A program made the translations under genes and the position numbers. From contig NAOQ01000104.1 in NCBI GenBank assembly GCA_002751075.1, positions 66,827 to 130,826 of the forward strand: a stretch of 64,000 bases of DNA, read 5' to 3'. Shown in pieces: positions 24,991-38,927 of the stretch (position 1 is its first letter; every line of letters starts with the position of its first letter). This DNA comes from Ichthyophonus hoferi. Taxonomy: Eukaryota > Opisthokonta > Ichthyosporea > Ichthyophonida > Ichthyophonidae. The notes below the pieces were generated by a model. The model was not told the DNA's origin and made no database searches. It was given only the letters and a program-made list of their open reading frames with translations.

Positions 24991-27535
24991 GGTAGAACAG
25001 TGGAACTAGGGCACTGTGTAAACAGCCTTTTTTTCTTACCTGTTTACAAAGCGTTTGGTATTTCTTTTTTGATATTTCTGGATGAGTGTGCGAATGCCGT
25101 TGCTAAGCATTTGAAAGATACACTCTATCTATCATGCTGTAACCTACCTCTACTATTTTGATTCTCTTTTATTTTCTCTATCTAAATTTGTTTATATTTG
25201 TTGTTATGAGATACATACTCATATACATACACATACTCGTACACATACTCGTACATGTACCTTTTAAGTGATACCATGATTGTATTTGCACGGTGGTTTG
25301 GAGGATGATATAGTCAACTGTGTTCTGACCTGCACAGTTGCATATATAATTCCAGCTCTTTCTCTCCCCCTATAACCAAGGTTATAGTCTTGCATTGCAT
25401 GTCTGTGTTTTTACGTAAACCGCCCTATATATAAGGTCAATTAATGGTGGAGCGCCAGCCAGCGAGCGCACCCAGAAACTAAGATAACTTGTTCAGCAAC
25501 AGTTATTAAGGCTATGGGTTGGCAGTCCGATTTGTGTTTTTCAACACACGGTTGCATATACTTGTTTTTTCATTTCCAAAGAAATTGTTTATGCGCCTGT
25601 ATGTATGCTTTGTAATTCTGGATATTCATCTTAAGAATAGCAACAGATAGAAATGTTTAGAATGTGAGATTGTGTTAACTTATTAACTAATTGATTTGGG
25701 AAAAGTAGCAACGGTTTGAATTTGTGGTTTTAGGATATTGGTCGTAGTGTGTTTATTGTTTGCTTACTATCAATTGGCCTGCATTTTTATTTTCTAGTTT
25801 ATTTATAGTATTGTACATCATATTGGATTACGTAGAAAAGCTGAAGATTTTTTGAGAGACTTTTTTATATAATTAATCATGGGATTTATATTCGAAACAG
25901 GCGTGATTTATATATGTATATAGGATGGGTGTGTGTTGGATAAATAGATATGCTGTATGTTACTTATCATGTAAAACTACAGTTCGTCATGATATATTGG
26001 AAGTTTAACTTTGTCGTGTAATGCAAGTTACCATTTAGCAGCCACAAGCTAGCCTAAATGGCACCCTTAGTTTTTAATTTTTAATGAACCTTATTTTATT
26101 GATCATTGGAGGTCAGAGTATTTGTGTAGGAGTATAATTATAAACGTTAATAGAAAGTGATTATCAATTCCGAGATTTTGGTTTGAATATTGTAGTGTTG
26201 CATATTTTAATCTATTTCATGAATGATATTGGCCAATAAATAGTTCATCATTCTAAATCAATGCCCAAGTAGTAGTGGGGTGTAGAACTTGCTATTAAGC
26301 GGCATTGGGCATATAAACAAATTTAGTAGCACTATACTGTCACCTATTTCAATCATATTTCTACTGCTAGCTTTAAATACATTACTTTTGGTGTACCGCA
26401 TGATGTATATCAATACATACTGCAACACCCACCCACCTTCCTAGTTACACATTTGACTCTATTGCCGTATGCATTATACTATATACATATACAAGTACAA
26501 ATATATTATTTCTTAGTAGATAGTGAAGTTTTTCTAAACATAACAGTATCCCAAGAATTTTGTTGTCACATAAACGAGGAATCTACAAAACTATTCTAAA
26601 TCTTTATCTAGAGCATGGCAGTGAACTGCAGTACACCAAAAAAAAAAAAAAGCTATACCCCGGAGGATAGCCAGAAAAGCTACTAGATATACAGACGACT
26701 CGGGCGTTCGTATGTAGGTATAACTTCATAGTATTCGCTACTCTGGCAAATACGATTGCTACTTAGCCTTGTGTAATTCCAATACAGGTAAGTATAGGCT
26801 TGTGATTTATTGATGGAATCAGGGCAGGGCATTCACAATGTTACCAAATCAGTAGCCTGATTGATACTCTCATGGAGGGTGTCTCTATTTCCTGTATGTC
26901 CATCTCCTTCTGAATGGTGGCTATGTTCATAGGCTACTAAAATATTATTTTGTTATTAGGGTGAGGGTAAAACGAATAATTTTGAGGTGATGTGCATATA
27001 TTATTGTAGTAGATAGATGCGCGAAAAAAGGTGGAGTTGCCACAGTAAGTAACACCGAAAGAATGTATACTATAAAACTACCTCTAATGACTTTAATTAC
27101 TTAGGTCACCCCTATCCAACAAAAACCTTACACGTACAATCAAAAATGATATAATATTTTCTTGGAAAAGCATCCAGTAATCCCATATCACCAGAATCTA
27201 TATATATATATATATAACACAAATAACATAATTCAACACTGTTATGGTCCCTCTATTCCATTCTCACTCTTGTCTGGTCATCCTACTAACTTCCAAAAAC
27301 AGAACAATTGTTAAAGAAGGTTTATTTGCAGCCGTTTTACACATTTTAAAAAAATTGATGACTTAAACAGTCCACTCATACATGGAAATATAAGGAATGC
27401 AGGTCTCGGTCTCACAATCATACTACAGAGTTCATTAAATTATCAACAATTAGTAATATGCTCCGATAGAGTGGATAACAGTATGGGGGTATTTGACTGG
27501 TTGATATTGCAATAACTATCCTGATATAGATAGGA
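24991..27535. other. Spacer between convergent CDC20 and kinase genes
   Basis: About 2.5 kb holding two 3' ends. Only AT-rich unique-looking sequence, short homopolymers (an A run near 26637-26650) and microsatellites are seen. No coding chain, RNA gene or repeat copy was recognised. Confidence 0.5.
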
Positions 27536-29311
27536 TTACACAACTTTAAGGCCCATATTCCGGAAAATGGTTATCCACATCTGTAAAAATATAATAGGTT
27601 AGTGGGTTGAGTGAGTTGAAAGACATATATATCAATTTACCATTCAATAATCCCTGTGCTTATGGTCCAGCCCAACCAATATTATTCACAAGTAGTAAAA
27701 CCAATAATATAAAGAGGAATGTATTAATTAGGGTGAGTGGATAAAATCAGGCTAATAAATAGTAATGCTACAATATGGATAATCATAATAATATTAAATC
27801 GCTTCTCCTTTCCAAGTGTGATTTGGAGGTCATCAACCAACATACCAACTGAACAGTTTGTTTAACTTCTATTAAACCATAGCCATGAATTTTAAAAGAA
27901 AAAATAATTAAAAGGAAAGAATATAATAAGAGAATGATAAAGGAATAACAATACATAACTCCTTCACCCCATCTTACCTTAAGACAATCGAGTGTCTTGG
28001 CCATAAATAAAAATTTCCCTTGATTCAGTTGAATTTTGATGTGTCCCATAGTGGATGATCTCTTACTCATTTCAATACTGAACATAAAATAGCGTTAGTC
28101 AATAGTCAATAGTCATTGTATAGATGCTGGTTAATTGGTAGTGCTGTATTGATCTATTATAGTAGTCATAGTTATTCTCAGATATTATATACTGATTGAA
28201 ATAGTTAAGACTGTATATAAGATAGTATGATAGTACGGATGCGCATACGGAAAAATATGATTATGTTGTACACTAGCAGATGAATAAATCAATACAATAA
28301 GACTTCACTTCAAACCATAATAACTAACCATCAATAGAGATCGCAGTTTTAAATCACTATTTGGAACTAAATAACAGGACAAAAAACACAATGTCTATAC
28401 CAATAGTATCGGCCAGTTAAGAATAGAAAAAAATAAGTTAAAGAGATTGGAGCAACCGGTTATAAACAGGGCTAGGATTGGATTAAAGCATGCATACTTG
28501 GCATTGATGGTGGCCCCAGTCAGGTCAAAGATGGCATAGGGCTCGGCCTTGTTCTTATAGTCATTCTCCGTCCTAAACAGATTGGTTTCCTGTTAGTTAT
28601 TACTATAGAGTGCTATATATATGAATATGATTCTATACATATATGCTTTATCTCAGCTGGTTCTCACTATACATCAGTAATGATATGAATGAGTACAGTT
28701 TATCAACCTTGACATGGGCAGATAAGATTGTCAATATCTATATTTCATATAGATAGATATAAATAGGCACTAAAGTTAGAGAGATAGGCAGGCAGATATA
28801 TAGACAAGTAGAGAGATGGATAAAAAAATAGATAGAAGAACAAATAAAGGATATTTACTTGTGTAGAACTAAAGACATGTTGTCCACAGCGGCATATCTC
28901 TCCTTCCATCCCTGCCACTGCCAGATAAATAGATGGCATAGAAGCATTATAATGTCACTTCACTTCCTCAACTCATCCCTCTCATCCATCCTCAACTATA
29001 TCTACACTTATAGACTAGACAGTAGCTAACACATTAAAATATAATATATATAATGCAATAACGATGTACACACTAAGGATAATTATACTTACACTGTTGA
29101 AAAATGCGTCTTTCTTGAGATAAATTTCTCCGCATCTTCCGCCAAGATTGGATTCTATATCTTTTATTTCCTCCTTTTTATGGACACGAATCATTGACTC
29201 CATATTACGAAGATACCTCTGTAGATATATAGAAACAGAAGAAAGAAATAGAAGGTGGAATGGTTAGAGTAGACCAACGTGGTAAATATAAGTGTGATAA
29301 TGAAACCACGC

Positions 29312-29342
<31 letters not shown>

Positions 29343-32300
29343 ATTTACATCTCCAATGCGAATAGTCCTAATCACTGTAGTTGGGAAAATACTAGCAAGA
29401 TCAAATAGATATACTGAAGCAGTGGTTTGCACATATGATGTATTTATTCATACCTATAGACACATAATATCATTGTATGTTTTTTTAGCGTACATATGGG
29501 CTATATATATCCATAGCTATATCAAAATAAAAATTGCAAATACGCACTACCATTTATGAATATAGATATATTCCTTGAATGATATCCTATAACCCATCAC
29601 TAACTTAAATCACGATGTATATAGGTGTGACTGCAGCATTTCACAACCCAATCAGGTACCCAACTATAAGTAGAGTAATAGTCTTAAGTAATCATTTTAC
29701 AGTAGCTAAACGTGATGTCCAAATCATACTGAACTCTTTTTCCATGTATATGTCAAGGTAATATGTGGGTTTGACACTATGGTCATATTCATAGGAAGCT
29801 AGTATCACAATCAAAACAATTGCTGGTTGCATGTTTATGTTAGATCATATAATAGCTAAGGCAAGATATAGGGAAAAGTAGTATTTTTTTTTTTTAAAAA
29901 AAAAAAGAGGAAAAAGAAGGAGAATCTCTCCTTAAACACTATTGTGCTGGTATGAAAATATGATCACAACATAACATATACGCAAACAACCAATCACTTA
30001 CTTGGATTTTAACGTTGGTCTTGGCAACAACAATAAATTCTTGAAGGGAGATTGATTGATTATGGTCTTCATCAGCGATCTCAAACTCTTGTTGTAACCA
30101 GAGATCGTTAGGCTGTGAGGAGGAGAGAGAGAAATATAAAAATATAGAGAGGTACAGTGTGTAGAAATAAAATACGAGAGAGAGGGGTGACAAGCACGGT
30201 AAAGAGGGAGGGAAGAACAGATTGAAACATTGAAAAAAACAATAGAATAGAGAAATGGAAAAGGAACAGAACGGTGATAACGATAGTAGCAGGGAGACAT
30301 TTTGTTTTTTAGTAAAGGGACTGGAAATATTTCAGGACATTCAATTATTGCACTGGTAAATGCAAACACCGGGCAGAGATAGAGGAGATACGATAAAGAG
30401 GAGGGAAAGGCATAACTAGCAACATTAGAGAGTGGTAAAGAAAATATAAAAGACAAACTAAAAATAAAAAATTAAGAATGGTTGTGACTATTATACAATG
30501 AAGGAGCCCAAGAAGTAGAGGGTAAAAGGGTGGTTTTAAATTTTTAATATTAAAACTAAAAAGGAAGCAAGAGAAAATAATGGAAATAGAGGCAGGGAGG
30601 GAAGGAGTAGTGGGGGAAAGGAAGGCTACTCACTGCAAAGCTATCCCCCAAAGACTTCAGGATCGATCGCACCATATTGGTATACTCTTGCTGTTGAGAA
30701 GAAGAAAGAAAAATTAAAAAAGTAGTTTGTACCAAGGTGTGGGTGAAAGAAAAAGAGGAAGTCAGGGTGTGTATGTATGTCTATGTATGAATGTAAAATG
30801 AAGAAAAAAAAAGAAAAAAAAACTAAAAACAATAAAAATAATCTGTCAGAGAAGAGCAATCATTAGGGAAAACAAACAATTGAGGAATTCGTACATACAT
30901 ACATATATCAAAAATCAAAAATCATTTCACTACATTTATAGACTGTGTATTATTAACAAGGTCTTCGAATTGTGTCCTCTAGGCCTATGCATATAATATA
31001 TGATGCATATATAGGGTTATTAACATACTTATACTTATACTTGGATCATCTCATTAGGTCTCTCACTAACTATTCTTCATAATGCAAGTTCCCTTCCAAT
31101 ATATAATTATCCTTTCATTCAAATATCCTTCCATCTAATACGAGGGTAGAATATATATACATAGCTTACCTCTCCCTTACTGTCTAACATCATTCATACG
31201 TAATTCATGGTACATTACATGCACACATGCATGTATCATCCATACATACGCATATACGCATGTAGAGGCATATATACACGACATTAATATATTAAGACAT
31301 CAATACAATCCCACCTCTATGGTTAAAGGAACACAATATAATCTACAAGCGTACGTACAACACTAACAGCACAAACAAGAGCTGCAACTACAACAAGGGA
31401 TAGGTTTACAACTGTGGTAACGCTATATGCGCAATCTTGGGTACTGCTAAATGTGAATGTTTACATGACATTACATTACCTACCTGATCAATTATACCCG
31501 AACCATCGGCGTCGTAGAGGTCAAAGCATATTCCTAATATTTCCGTATCAGTCGTTCCCACTTTAGTCGCTAGGGAGAGGCAGAAATCACGAGTATTGGC
31601 CATCTTCAGGGAGGAGGAAGGGAGAGGTGGTTATGTAAGTGTAAGTGTATGTGTGTGTGCATGATGTTATATTCAGGGCATTTTGTTAGTGCTTCGGGTA
31701 TTAACAACAAAAAAGTCTATATTTTCGTGTGTTTTACAGAAGCGGGTAAACAATAATAAACTCATTTGATACTATAGCTATATACACACATATTATACAG
31801 CTGTACCATTTTATGGGCTATGTACAGATATATGTAATAGTTTCTTTTCATTCATAATCATTTATAACAATAATAGAATGTTCCCTGTTATTGTACCATC
31901 ATATTATATAATAACATGACCAATAGTTCATTTGAATATATTAAATGGTGGGTAAGCATATGTGTCCTATCAAAATAATTTCTGTAAGGTTTTAACTTTT
32001 CTTTGCTTTTCTAAAATCAAGTCATTTTCAGAAAATATGAAACTGAGGAATATACATAATATTCATAAAAATATGAGTGGATCTATATCTATGTAACTAT
32101 ATATATATATATACATGATGCTGCAAACTATATTAAAACAAATTACATGTTAAGACTAAAGGTAACAATCAAAATAGGGGGTCAATAAGTTCTACATCAT
32201 ACACCAAGAACACAATGGCCATCATAATCGCCGTCATTTTAAATTATCATAACCCCACATAATATAAAAATGTACACGCAGGAAGTGGTAAAATCACCCG

Positions 32301-35300
32301 TACACACTCCTCTATATTCAGAAATAATATTAAGAAGTAATATTGAAACATCAGGAAGAAAGTAACATACAGAGTCTTTGTCCTTAATGCTTTCAAACAG
32401 CTGTTCAATAAGAGACTGTTTGGGGATCCCTAACTCCTTTGCAACTACGCGGATGAATGTTTCTCTATCACAGAAGCCAGTATTTTTGGTCTCAGTGTCA
32501 AAGGCCTGTAACAGTAGAAGGTAAAAAGTAGGAGGCAGAAAGCAGAAGGTAGGAGGTAGAAGGTAGAATGAACAATTAGGGGTTAGGCATGATCAATATA
32601 AGTTTGAAATGATGGGTTAAATATAGAATGAAGGAAAAACAAACAAGGAAGAGAACATAATAGGCAAAAGAAGAAGAAAATGAATTAAGAAAAATAAACA
32701 ATAGGGATGAAATAATAAGAGCATCGTTAAAAAAGAAAGAAAAATGGCAATGTTTTTCTGTATTTGTACAACGCAAGTATATATATATATACATATGTCT
32801 TATATTTTTGTGTTTGTGTGCAAGTTTAAAACATTTACATATGTGTGGATTGAAAATATGAAACAATAAAAGCAGAGAAGCGATAGTAACAAATTACTTT
32901 GCCTAAGTCCTTGACAGCCTGTACACTAATGCCAAACTCAGAAAGCTGATATGCGAGCTGATCAGAATAGAGGCCTTGTAGCAGGGTTTGGAGCCTATTG
33001 GACGCTACTAGGGCCTTAACAGCCTAGAGGTAGAGGGGTAGAGAGGTAATGTGGATAATATCCCACCCCCATATTAGTCATGATGTACATGTACAGTCAA
33101 AGGCTGTTACTTGATTCAAGTTATATTATTGTGTGAAAATTAACTTGTTTAGATATGTCAAGATCATAACTATAACCATAACCACTCACAGCTTAATAAA
33201 TTTTTAAGTTTAGTTAAATCTCTAAACCTGATTATAATATTGATTAATTAGTTACCAATATTATTAAGAGAGTAAGAAGAAGTATAATATTAAAGAGAGA
33301 GTGCAAAAGGGTAAGTGGAGCTAATATAAGATAAGCGAGAAAAAAAGACAAATCTGTCAGTTGCACGACCCGTCTATGCACTGCAATGACCTATAAGCAT
33401 GGTATGGTAGGATAGATATTAATCGCTTATTCTCCATTCTATACTTTTGCTAGTAGATAACTATATTCGAACATACTCATATATATGTAAGATCACAAAC
33501 ATACTGAGGCCCGTACCACTGCATATAAACAACTATGCGTATATATATACCTGGATACAGGTAGGTATGTATACACATACGACAAATATTATATATGAAC
33601 ATATAAAAAACCACCAACATCCTTTTTGTTTTTGTTATGTTTTAGGAGCAGTTATGTAAAGTGTATACAGTTGAGCTTCAGGGAGGACAAGAGAGACAGC
33701 ATTGCTCTATCACATAAACAATGAATACAAAATAAAATAAAGAGTAGGATTGTAATAAAGGAAAACAAAAAATAACACACAGGATAAATAAAAAAGAACT
33801 GCGCAAAGTTTTAACAGAGGAAGAAATAATTTTAAAATCGAGATAGGTTATTAGATTGTGTATTTCGATCACCAGACCAGATACACTGATACGTAGAAGA
33901 AAGGAAGAAGTGCAAAGGACTGTGTATCTGTTTGTCCGTTCCGTCATAGCTCGTACAATCATGTCATTTAAAAAGGGCGCCACACGTTATTCAGCTTAAG
34001 GTCATTGATATCTACCTAATCTCTAATACCTCACTCCTCTCTCCTCCCCTTCTTAATTTTTCAAACATAACTTGCTTACCGCACGGAATTTACGACGAGC
34101 GTTGAATCTCTTGAGCTGTTTCAAGGCACCACTGAGATCGGCTGTAGACGCTAGTTCTCCTGTCATCCAAGGATGGGCTAACACCTCGGTAGCTGAGATA
34201 CGTTTCTTGGGATCCTATTACAATATATTATATTATGTTATGTAGAGGTGAAAGATAGTTAATATAATGAACATCTTAGTAGAAATATCTGATAACTTGA
34301 TAGGTAATAATTGAAAAAGATACAAGCTACAGATGTTGAGGTAGGGAATGATGGCTTATACATTCATATTCAGATTGGCATAGCATCAATATTAGTATTA
34401 GTACTGGTGCTATTATTATCTAGTATTATGAGTATGTAACCTGATACAAATATGTGATGACTGTTAAAAAAAAACAGGTTGGCATAGCGGGGCCCCTCTT
34501 CTCTAATACATCCATATATATACCTATCTATCTACCTATCATTTTATCTATCTCATATATAGATACCTTGTTCAGCATCTTGTTTTTCAGCAGGTCCAGG
34601 CATGGCCGGGAGATATTCGCAAACTCCTCTCCATATTCAGGCTCGTTGGGGTCACAGGCACAGGCACGAATATCTTGCTCGGTGTCACCGTAGAAGGGGA
34701 AGGTACCAGTCAGGAGGATATACATGATGACCTATAATCATGGAGTGTAATATAGATTAAGAAAAGAGTAGAAAAGCGACAAGCTATGTTCCTAATGTGT
34801 ATGTGTCTCTGTGTGTGTCTGTGTTTGTTCAAAAACATTAAGATTAAATAAAGTAGTGAGTGAAGTGGCCAATATACATTAATAAAAGCAACTGGTATTT
34901 AACATTAAACTATCCAGGTAATGTTTGAGAGTAATATTTCAGCAAGGAATGGGAAAGTTGCCTCAGTCAATGTATGATCATGTTATAATTGTAATACCAT
35001 AACACTTGGAGTAAGACATGGTATACTACCGTCTGTCTCTATTGGTAGGGTATGCTTAGTGTGATATCCTAGGTGTATGATAGACTAGCGTATTGTTTAT
35101 GTTTAAGTGTTTCCCATGTTACTGTACCATGGGTGGGTATGGGTTTAGGCAAGAAAATTGATATTACATTCCCTGCTTGTCATATCCATACATACATAAT
35201 ACATATATACAGTAATGTTCACAGTTACCCTACATTTCAATAAACACGTCAAAAAAAAAAATTTCTATACTCACACACACATACACACAAAGATATAGGA

Positions 35301-38300
35301 ATAAGTATATATATATTATTGTACTTGATAGGAATAGCTAATGCCCAAAGCAATTACATAAATATTCGATCCCAGCACAATTCTTCATGTAATATAAATC
35401 TATAATATCATACAACAAAAACCACATCACTACACTTGCTTACTCCAGTACTCCAAATATCAGAGGCCGTATCATAAGGCTTCTTGCATAGACGTTCTGT
35501 ATGTAAATCGTATTATATGTTAATAACTAAATAGGTTATACATAAATACATAAATACATATACATATGCGAAGGAACAAACTCATATTAGAAAAGAAGGA
35601 TGAGTGTTATTGTTATTAATCTTGCTGCATTGACGCTCATATGGCTTTAATATATCTACGCTATACCATACCAATAAAGGCGCTATTCTCATTGTTATGT
35701 GTTATACATATATATATATATATGAGTTTCTACCTCCCTCTCTATATCCATACCAGCAACCTATTCTTCTTCTACCAGCTCACTTAAGTTAACACCGCTA
35801 CCATTACCAATAGTAAGAATTAGTATTATTACTCCTATTGCATCCATGTCTTTAGCATGTCTATACCATACCATACCAATAAATATTTTATTCTCATTGT
35901 TATACACATATACACATAGGTCTTTATATCTATACTAATAAATTATCCTTCTATCTTTCCTCTACCAACCCACTCAAGTCAGCACTGCTATCATTACCAA
36001 CCTCATCACGATTATATATATATATATATTCTTAATCTACATGATCATAATGTCAGCGGTATATTACCTTATATTACATTATGTAGTGTAAACCCTTACA
36101 GGAAAAGTTGCAAGACAATAGAATAACGCGGAATGAAAACATGAAAATAATAATAACATACCAGGCGACATATAGTTAGGGGTGCCACAGGTTGGAGTTA
36201 GTTTCTTGCCTTCGGGAAGTACACAAGCCAGACCAAAGTCTGCTAGCTGCAAAACAAAACGTAAGTACTGACCTGGAAAACCACCTAGCAATCACAACAA
36301 AGCATCAAGTGGGTCTGTTCTAATATTAACTTATTGGATATATAATTTTAACTAGAGTGTAGTATTCTGATTCACAGCCAATACAACTATAGATAGGAAT
36401 TAAATATCCATTTCTTTACCGGCAACATATATATAATTGGATATATATACAATCTAATCACTAGCGTATGATTGGATAGAAAGAGTGATACGCATTTATC
36501 ACCTATGTCATTACACAATACTTTAACTATATATATGCCATAGTTTCATATCGGGAGTCAGTTTGACAAATTGTAGGGAAAAATAAAATAGAACAAAATG
36601 TTAACAATATCAAGTTGATGTTACTGCCCACTACTGATTAATGTTTACATATAAGCATATATATATCTAAGCTGATCCATATAGGCCATTCTTACAAGTA
36701 ACTATATAACTACCTTGAGAGGAGCTTCAAATAAGCTATGGACACATCCCAACATATCCTCATCTCCCACCAAAATATTTTCAGGCTTCAGATCCCGATG
36801 TATAATGTCATTTTTATGACAATGTTCTACAGCTCCCATAATCTGCCTGCAAAAAAGAACATCAATGAATGGAACATGAGACGAGCAGAGAATTTACGTG
36901 GTATACTTTTAAAAACTATTCCTCTCCCTCCCTTCTCCCTCCACCTGCCCAACTATTCAATCATATAGCCCTGCCTTTTACCAAACCTATCCATATGCTT
37001 AGGTATACATACATACACATAACTTCATATAATTTCATACCTGCCACATTTTATATTTTGAAATGGCTATTTTTCCCTACACAATCTCTTTCTTATTTCC
37101 CTCACCTAATTAATCCTTCAATCATGATGCAACCATCAATAATACCTAGCTGATTGTTACTATAGTAAGATATATAATCTAGTTAAATTTTAGATGCATA
37201 CAAAGCATGCCTTTCAATATTCCCTTTAGCTCTTTGGGCCTTCCGTTGTCCTTTAGTCACTCCTCTTGCTTCCTTCCTTCCCTCTTCTCTTATCATCTCT
37301 CACTTACCTCATAATCACTGCCACCTGAGCCTCACTGTAGGCAGCTGCATTAGATTCTATCCGCTTAATCAGAATATCCAATAGCTCACCTGCATTATTT
37401 TTAAAAAATATTCATTGGTTGGACTCAGTCAGACTTTACAACTGATAATTGCATTAAATGGTACAACGTTTTTCTTGAATGTTATTAAACAGCATGGTAG
37501 TGAAATTAGAATGTCATTAACGAGAGTGTATAGATGCATCGGTTAGGAAATCGTAGAATCAAACGCTATGCAGGGAAAATTATAAAGTTAAGTATTAGGG
37601 AGCTTGGAATAATGTGAAGCATTAGAGGGAGTGAAAAGGGTATCACAAAACAAAAACAAAAAAATCAGTTCCTTTACATCCGTTATCATATCGTAACTAG
37701 TGCAACTACACTACACATACCTCCTTGCATATACTCCAACACAATCATAAAGTATTTTTCGTTGGCATAGAGGCCCAAAAACCCGTTGATATTGGGGTGA
37801 CGTCCTAATTTTCTAAGTAGACGGCATTCCGAATCCAGATCCATGTCCTTTGCATTCCATTCACAGGTTAGCATCGCACCATTTACCCTGCTCCAGTGCA
37901 CCATAGCATGCATATATACATAGATACATACACTATAAAACTGTAACACTAACCGTTACACATAGTTAAGGGTCTTCTACCATCATCTATTCAGCTTTCA
38001 CAATGATATCTACTTCCTGAACAAGTTAGGGTAGAAACCAGTCTTAATATTAAAAGAAAGAAGTTGGGATAGCATCTATATCTGACCAATAACTCTTTCA
38101 CGTGTTCCTCTGTCAAATCAATATATATAGCATCTCCAATGGCATCGTTATCCCTTTTTAAAACACAAATAAAATATAAATGAAACAAAAACTACTTGAA
38201 TCCACTCCCAAAGACAACTTAATCGCCAGGACATATTCTTTTAAATATTTATTTATGTAACGTGTGATCAAACAATGAAAAAACGATGAATTAAAAAGCA

Positions 38301-38927
38301 GAGATGATTCTGAAAAAGATGGGGTTAAGAGGGCCTATGTGTAGGTGTATGAGAGCAGAGGAGAATAATTTGTAGAAGAGAGAAGAGAGGAGGCCGGAGT
38401 GAAACAATAGAACAATGACTATATTGAACCAACAGTAGCGGAAAGGGTTACATACCCCAAATGCACGCTTCTTCTCAATAAACTTCACGGCCACCTTCAG
38501 ACCTGTGCTCTTTTCCACTGCTAGGCGAACAACAGAGTATCCACCCTGTAAAGGAGCAAGCCATGTTTTGGAAAATATACTCAGGAATTAAGTATTATGC
38601 ACTGCATTTATACAAAAACAAGGAGTAATTTGTACTACTACAAAACCATATTGGAGTACTTGAGTTATCTGTCCCTTAAACCAACACTAAAGAACTAAAT
38701 TATTAAGCATAATTATTATCTCTGAAACCACATTTTCTTTTATAAATGCATATATGCATATAAAAACATAACTGGTCACCATAATAGTCACTAAAAACTT
38801 GTAGTTACATCATCTCACTCATCCACCTTCAAAGTTAAAATATGTTCTTTTTTACCTGGCCAATTACTGCTCCAACTTGAAAGCGCTCTTCCAGCACTCC
38901 TGGCGTTACAATGTCTTCAATCCCCAT
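27536..38927 (-). CDS. Calcium-regulated protein kinase: CaMK-type catalytic domain, EF-hands, C-terminal PH domain
   Basis: Twenty exons in phase: 38927-38856, 38545-38456, 38107-38087, 37847-37721, 37389-37308, 36846-36714, 36246-36162, 35496-35444, 34731-34567, 34214-34080, 33023-32898, 32505-32371, 31603-31484, 30690-30634, 30112-30002, 29218-29093, 28917-28859, 28572-28498, 28077-27978 and 27580-27536 (stop TAA), 638 residues. Kinase: GxGGYSVV loop, Lys45, Glu68, HRDLKPEN (Asp149), DFG (178-180), [19 protein letters not shown], and end HPWM. A helix like the CaMK autoinhibitory/calmodulin site follows ([12 protein letters not shown], 310-321). A degenerate EF-hand region comes next, with two canonical loops at 439-450 ([12 protein letters not shown]) and 481-492 ([12 protein letters not shown]). 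Residues about 530-638 look like a PH domain ([17 protein letters not shown], closing Trp in MWITIF). All key kinase residues are present. Expected role: Ca2+-switched kinase targeted to membrane phosphoinositides (inference). The 21-base exon 3 is the least certain. Confidence 0.88.
29884..29906. repeat. T-run/A-run palindrome in a kinase intron
   Basis: About twelve T followed directly by about eleven A, a perfect short inverted repeat. A similar T-run/A-run junction lies at about 5311-5331 in a UCHL5 intron. Such runs can be the scar of two poly(A) tails in opposite orientation, but no flanking element was recognised. Confidence 0.6.
35661..36000. repeat. Diverged tandem duplication (2 x about 150-200 bp) in a kinase intron
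   Basis: 35661-35815 and 35860-36000 share CTATACCATACCAATAAA, then TCTCATTGTTAT, a TA-rich stretch, TCTTC/TTTCCTCTACCA, CACTTAAGTTAACACCGCTA against CACTCAAGTCAGCACTGCTA, and CATTACCAA in the same order. Confidence 0.7.

Noticed and set aside
29345-29430. Possible extra kinase exon ([14 protein letters not shown])
   Set aside because: No acceptor gives the phase needed after exon 30112-30002, while direct joining to 29218 is in phase and gives a natural sequence.
29692-29832. 46-codon minus-strand ORF with a signal-like start ([16 protein letters not shown])
   Set aside because: It lies in the kinase intron between two exons that join in phase without it, and its length is within chance expectation.
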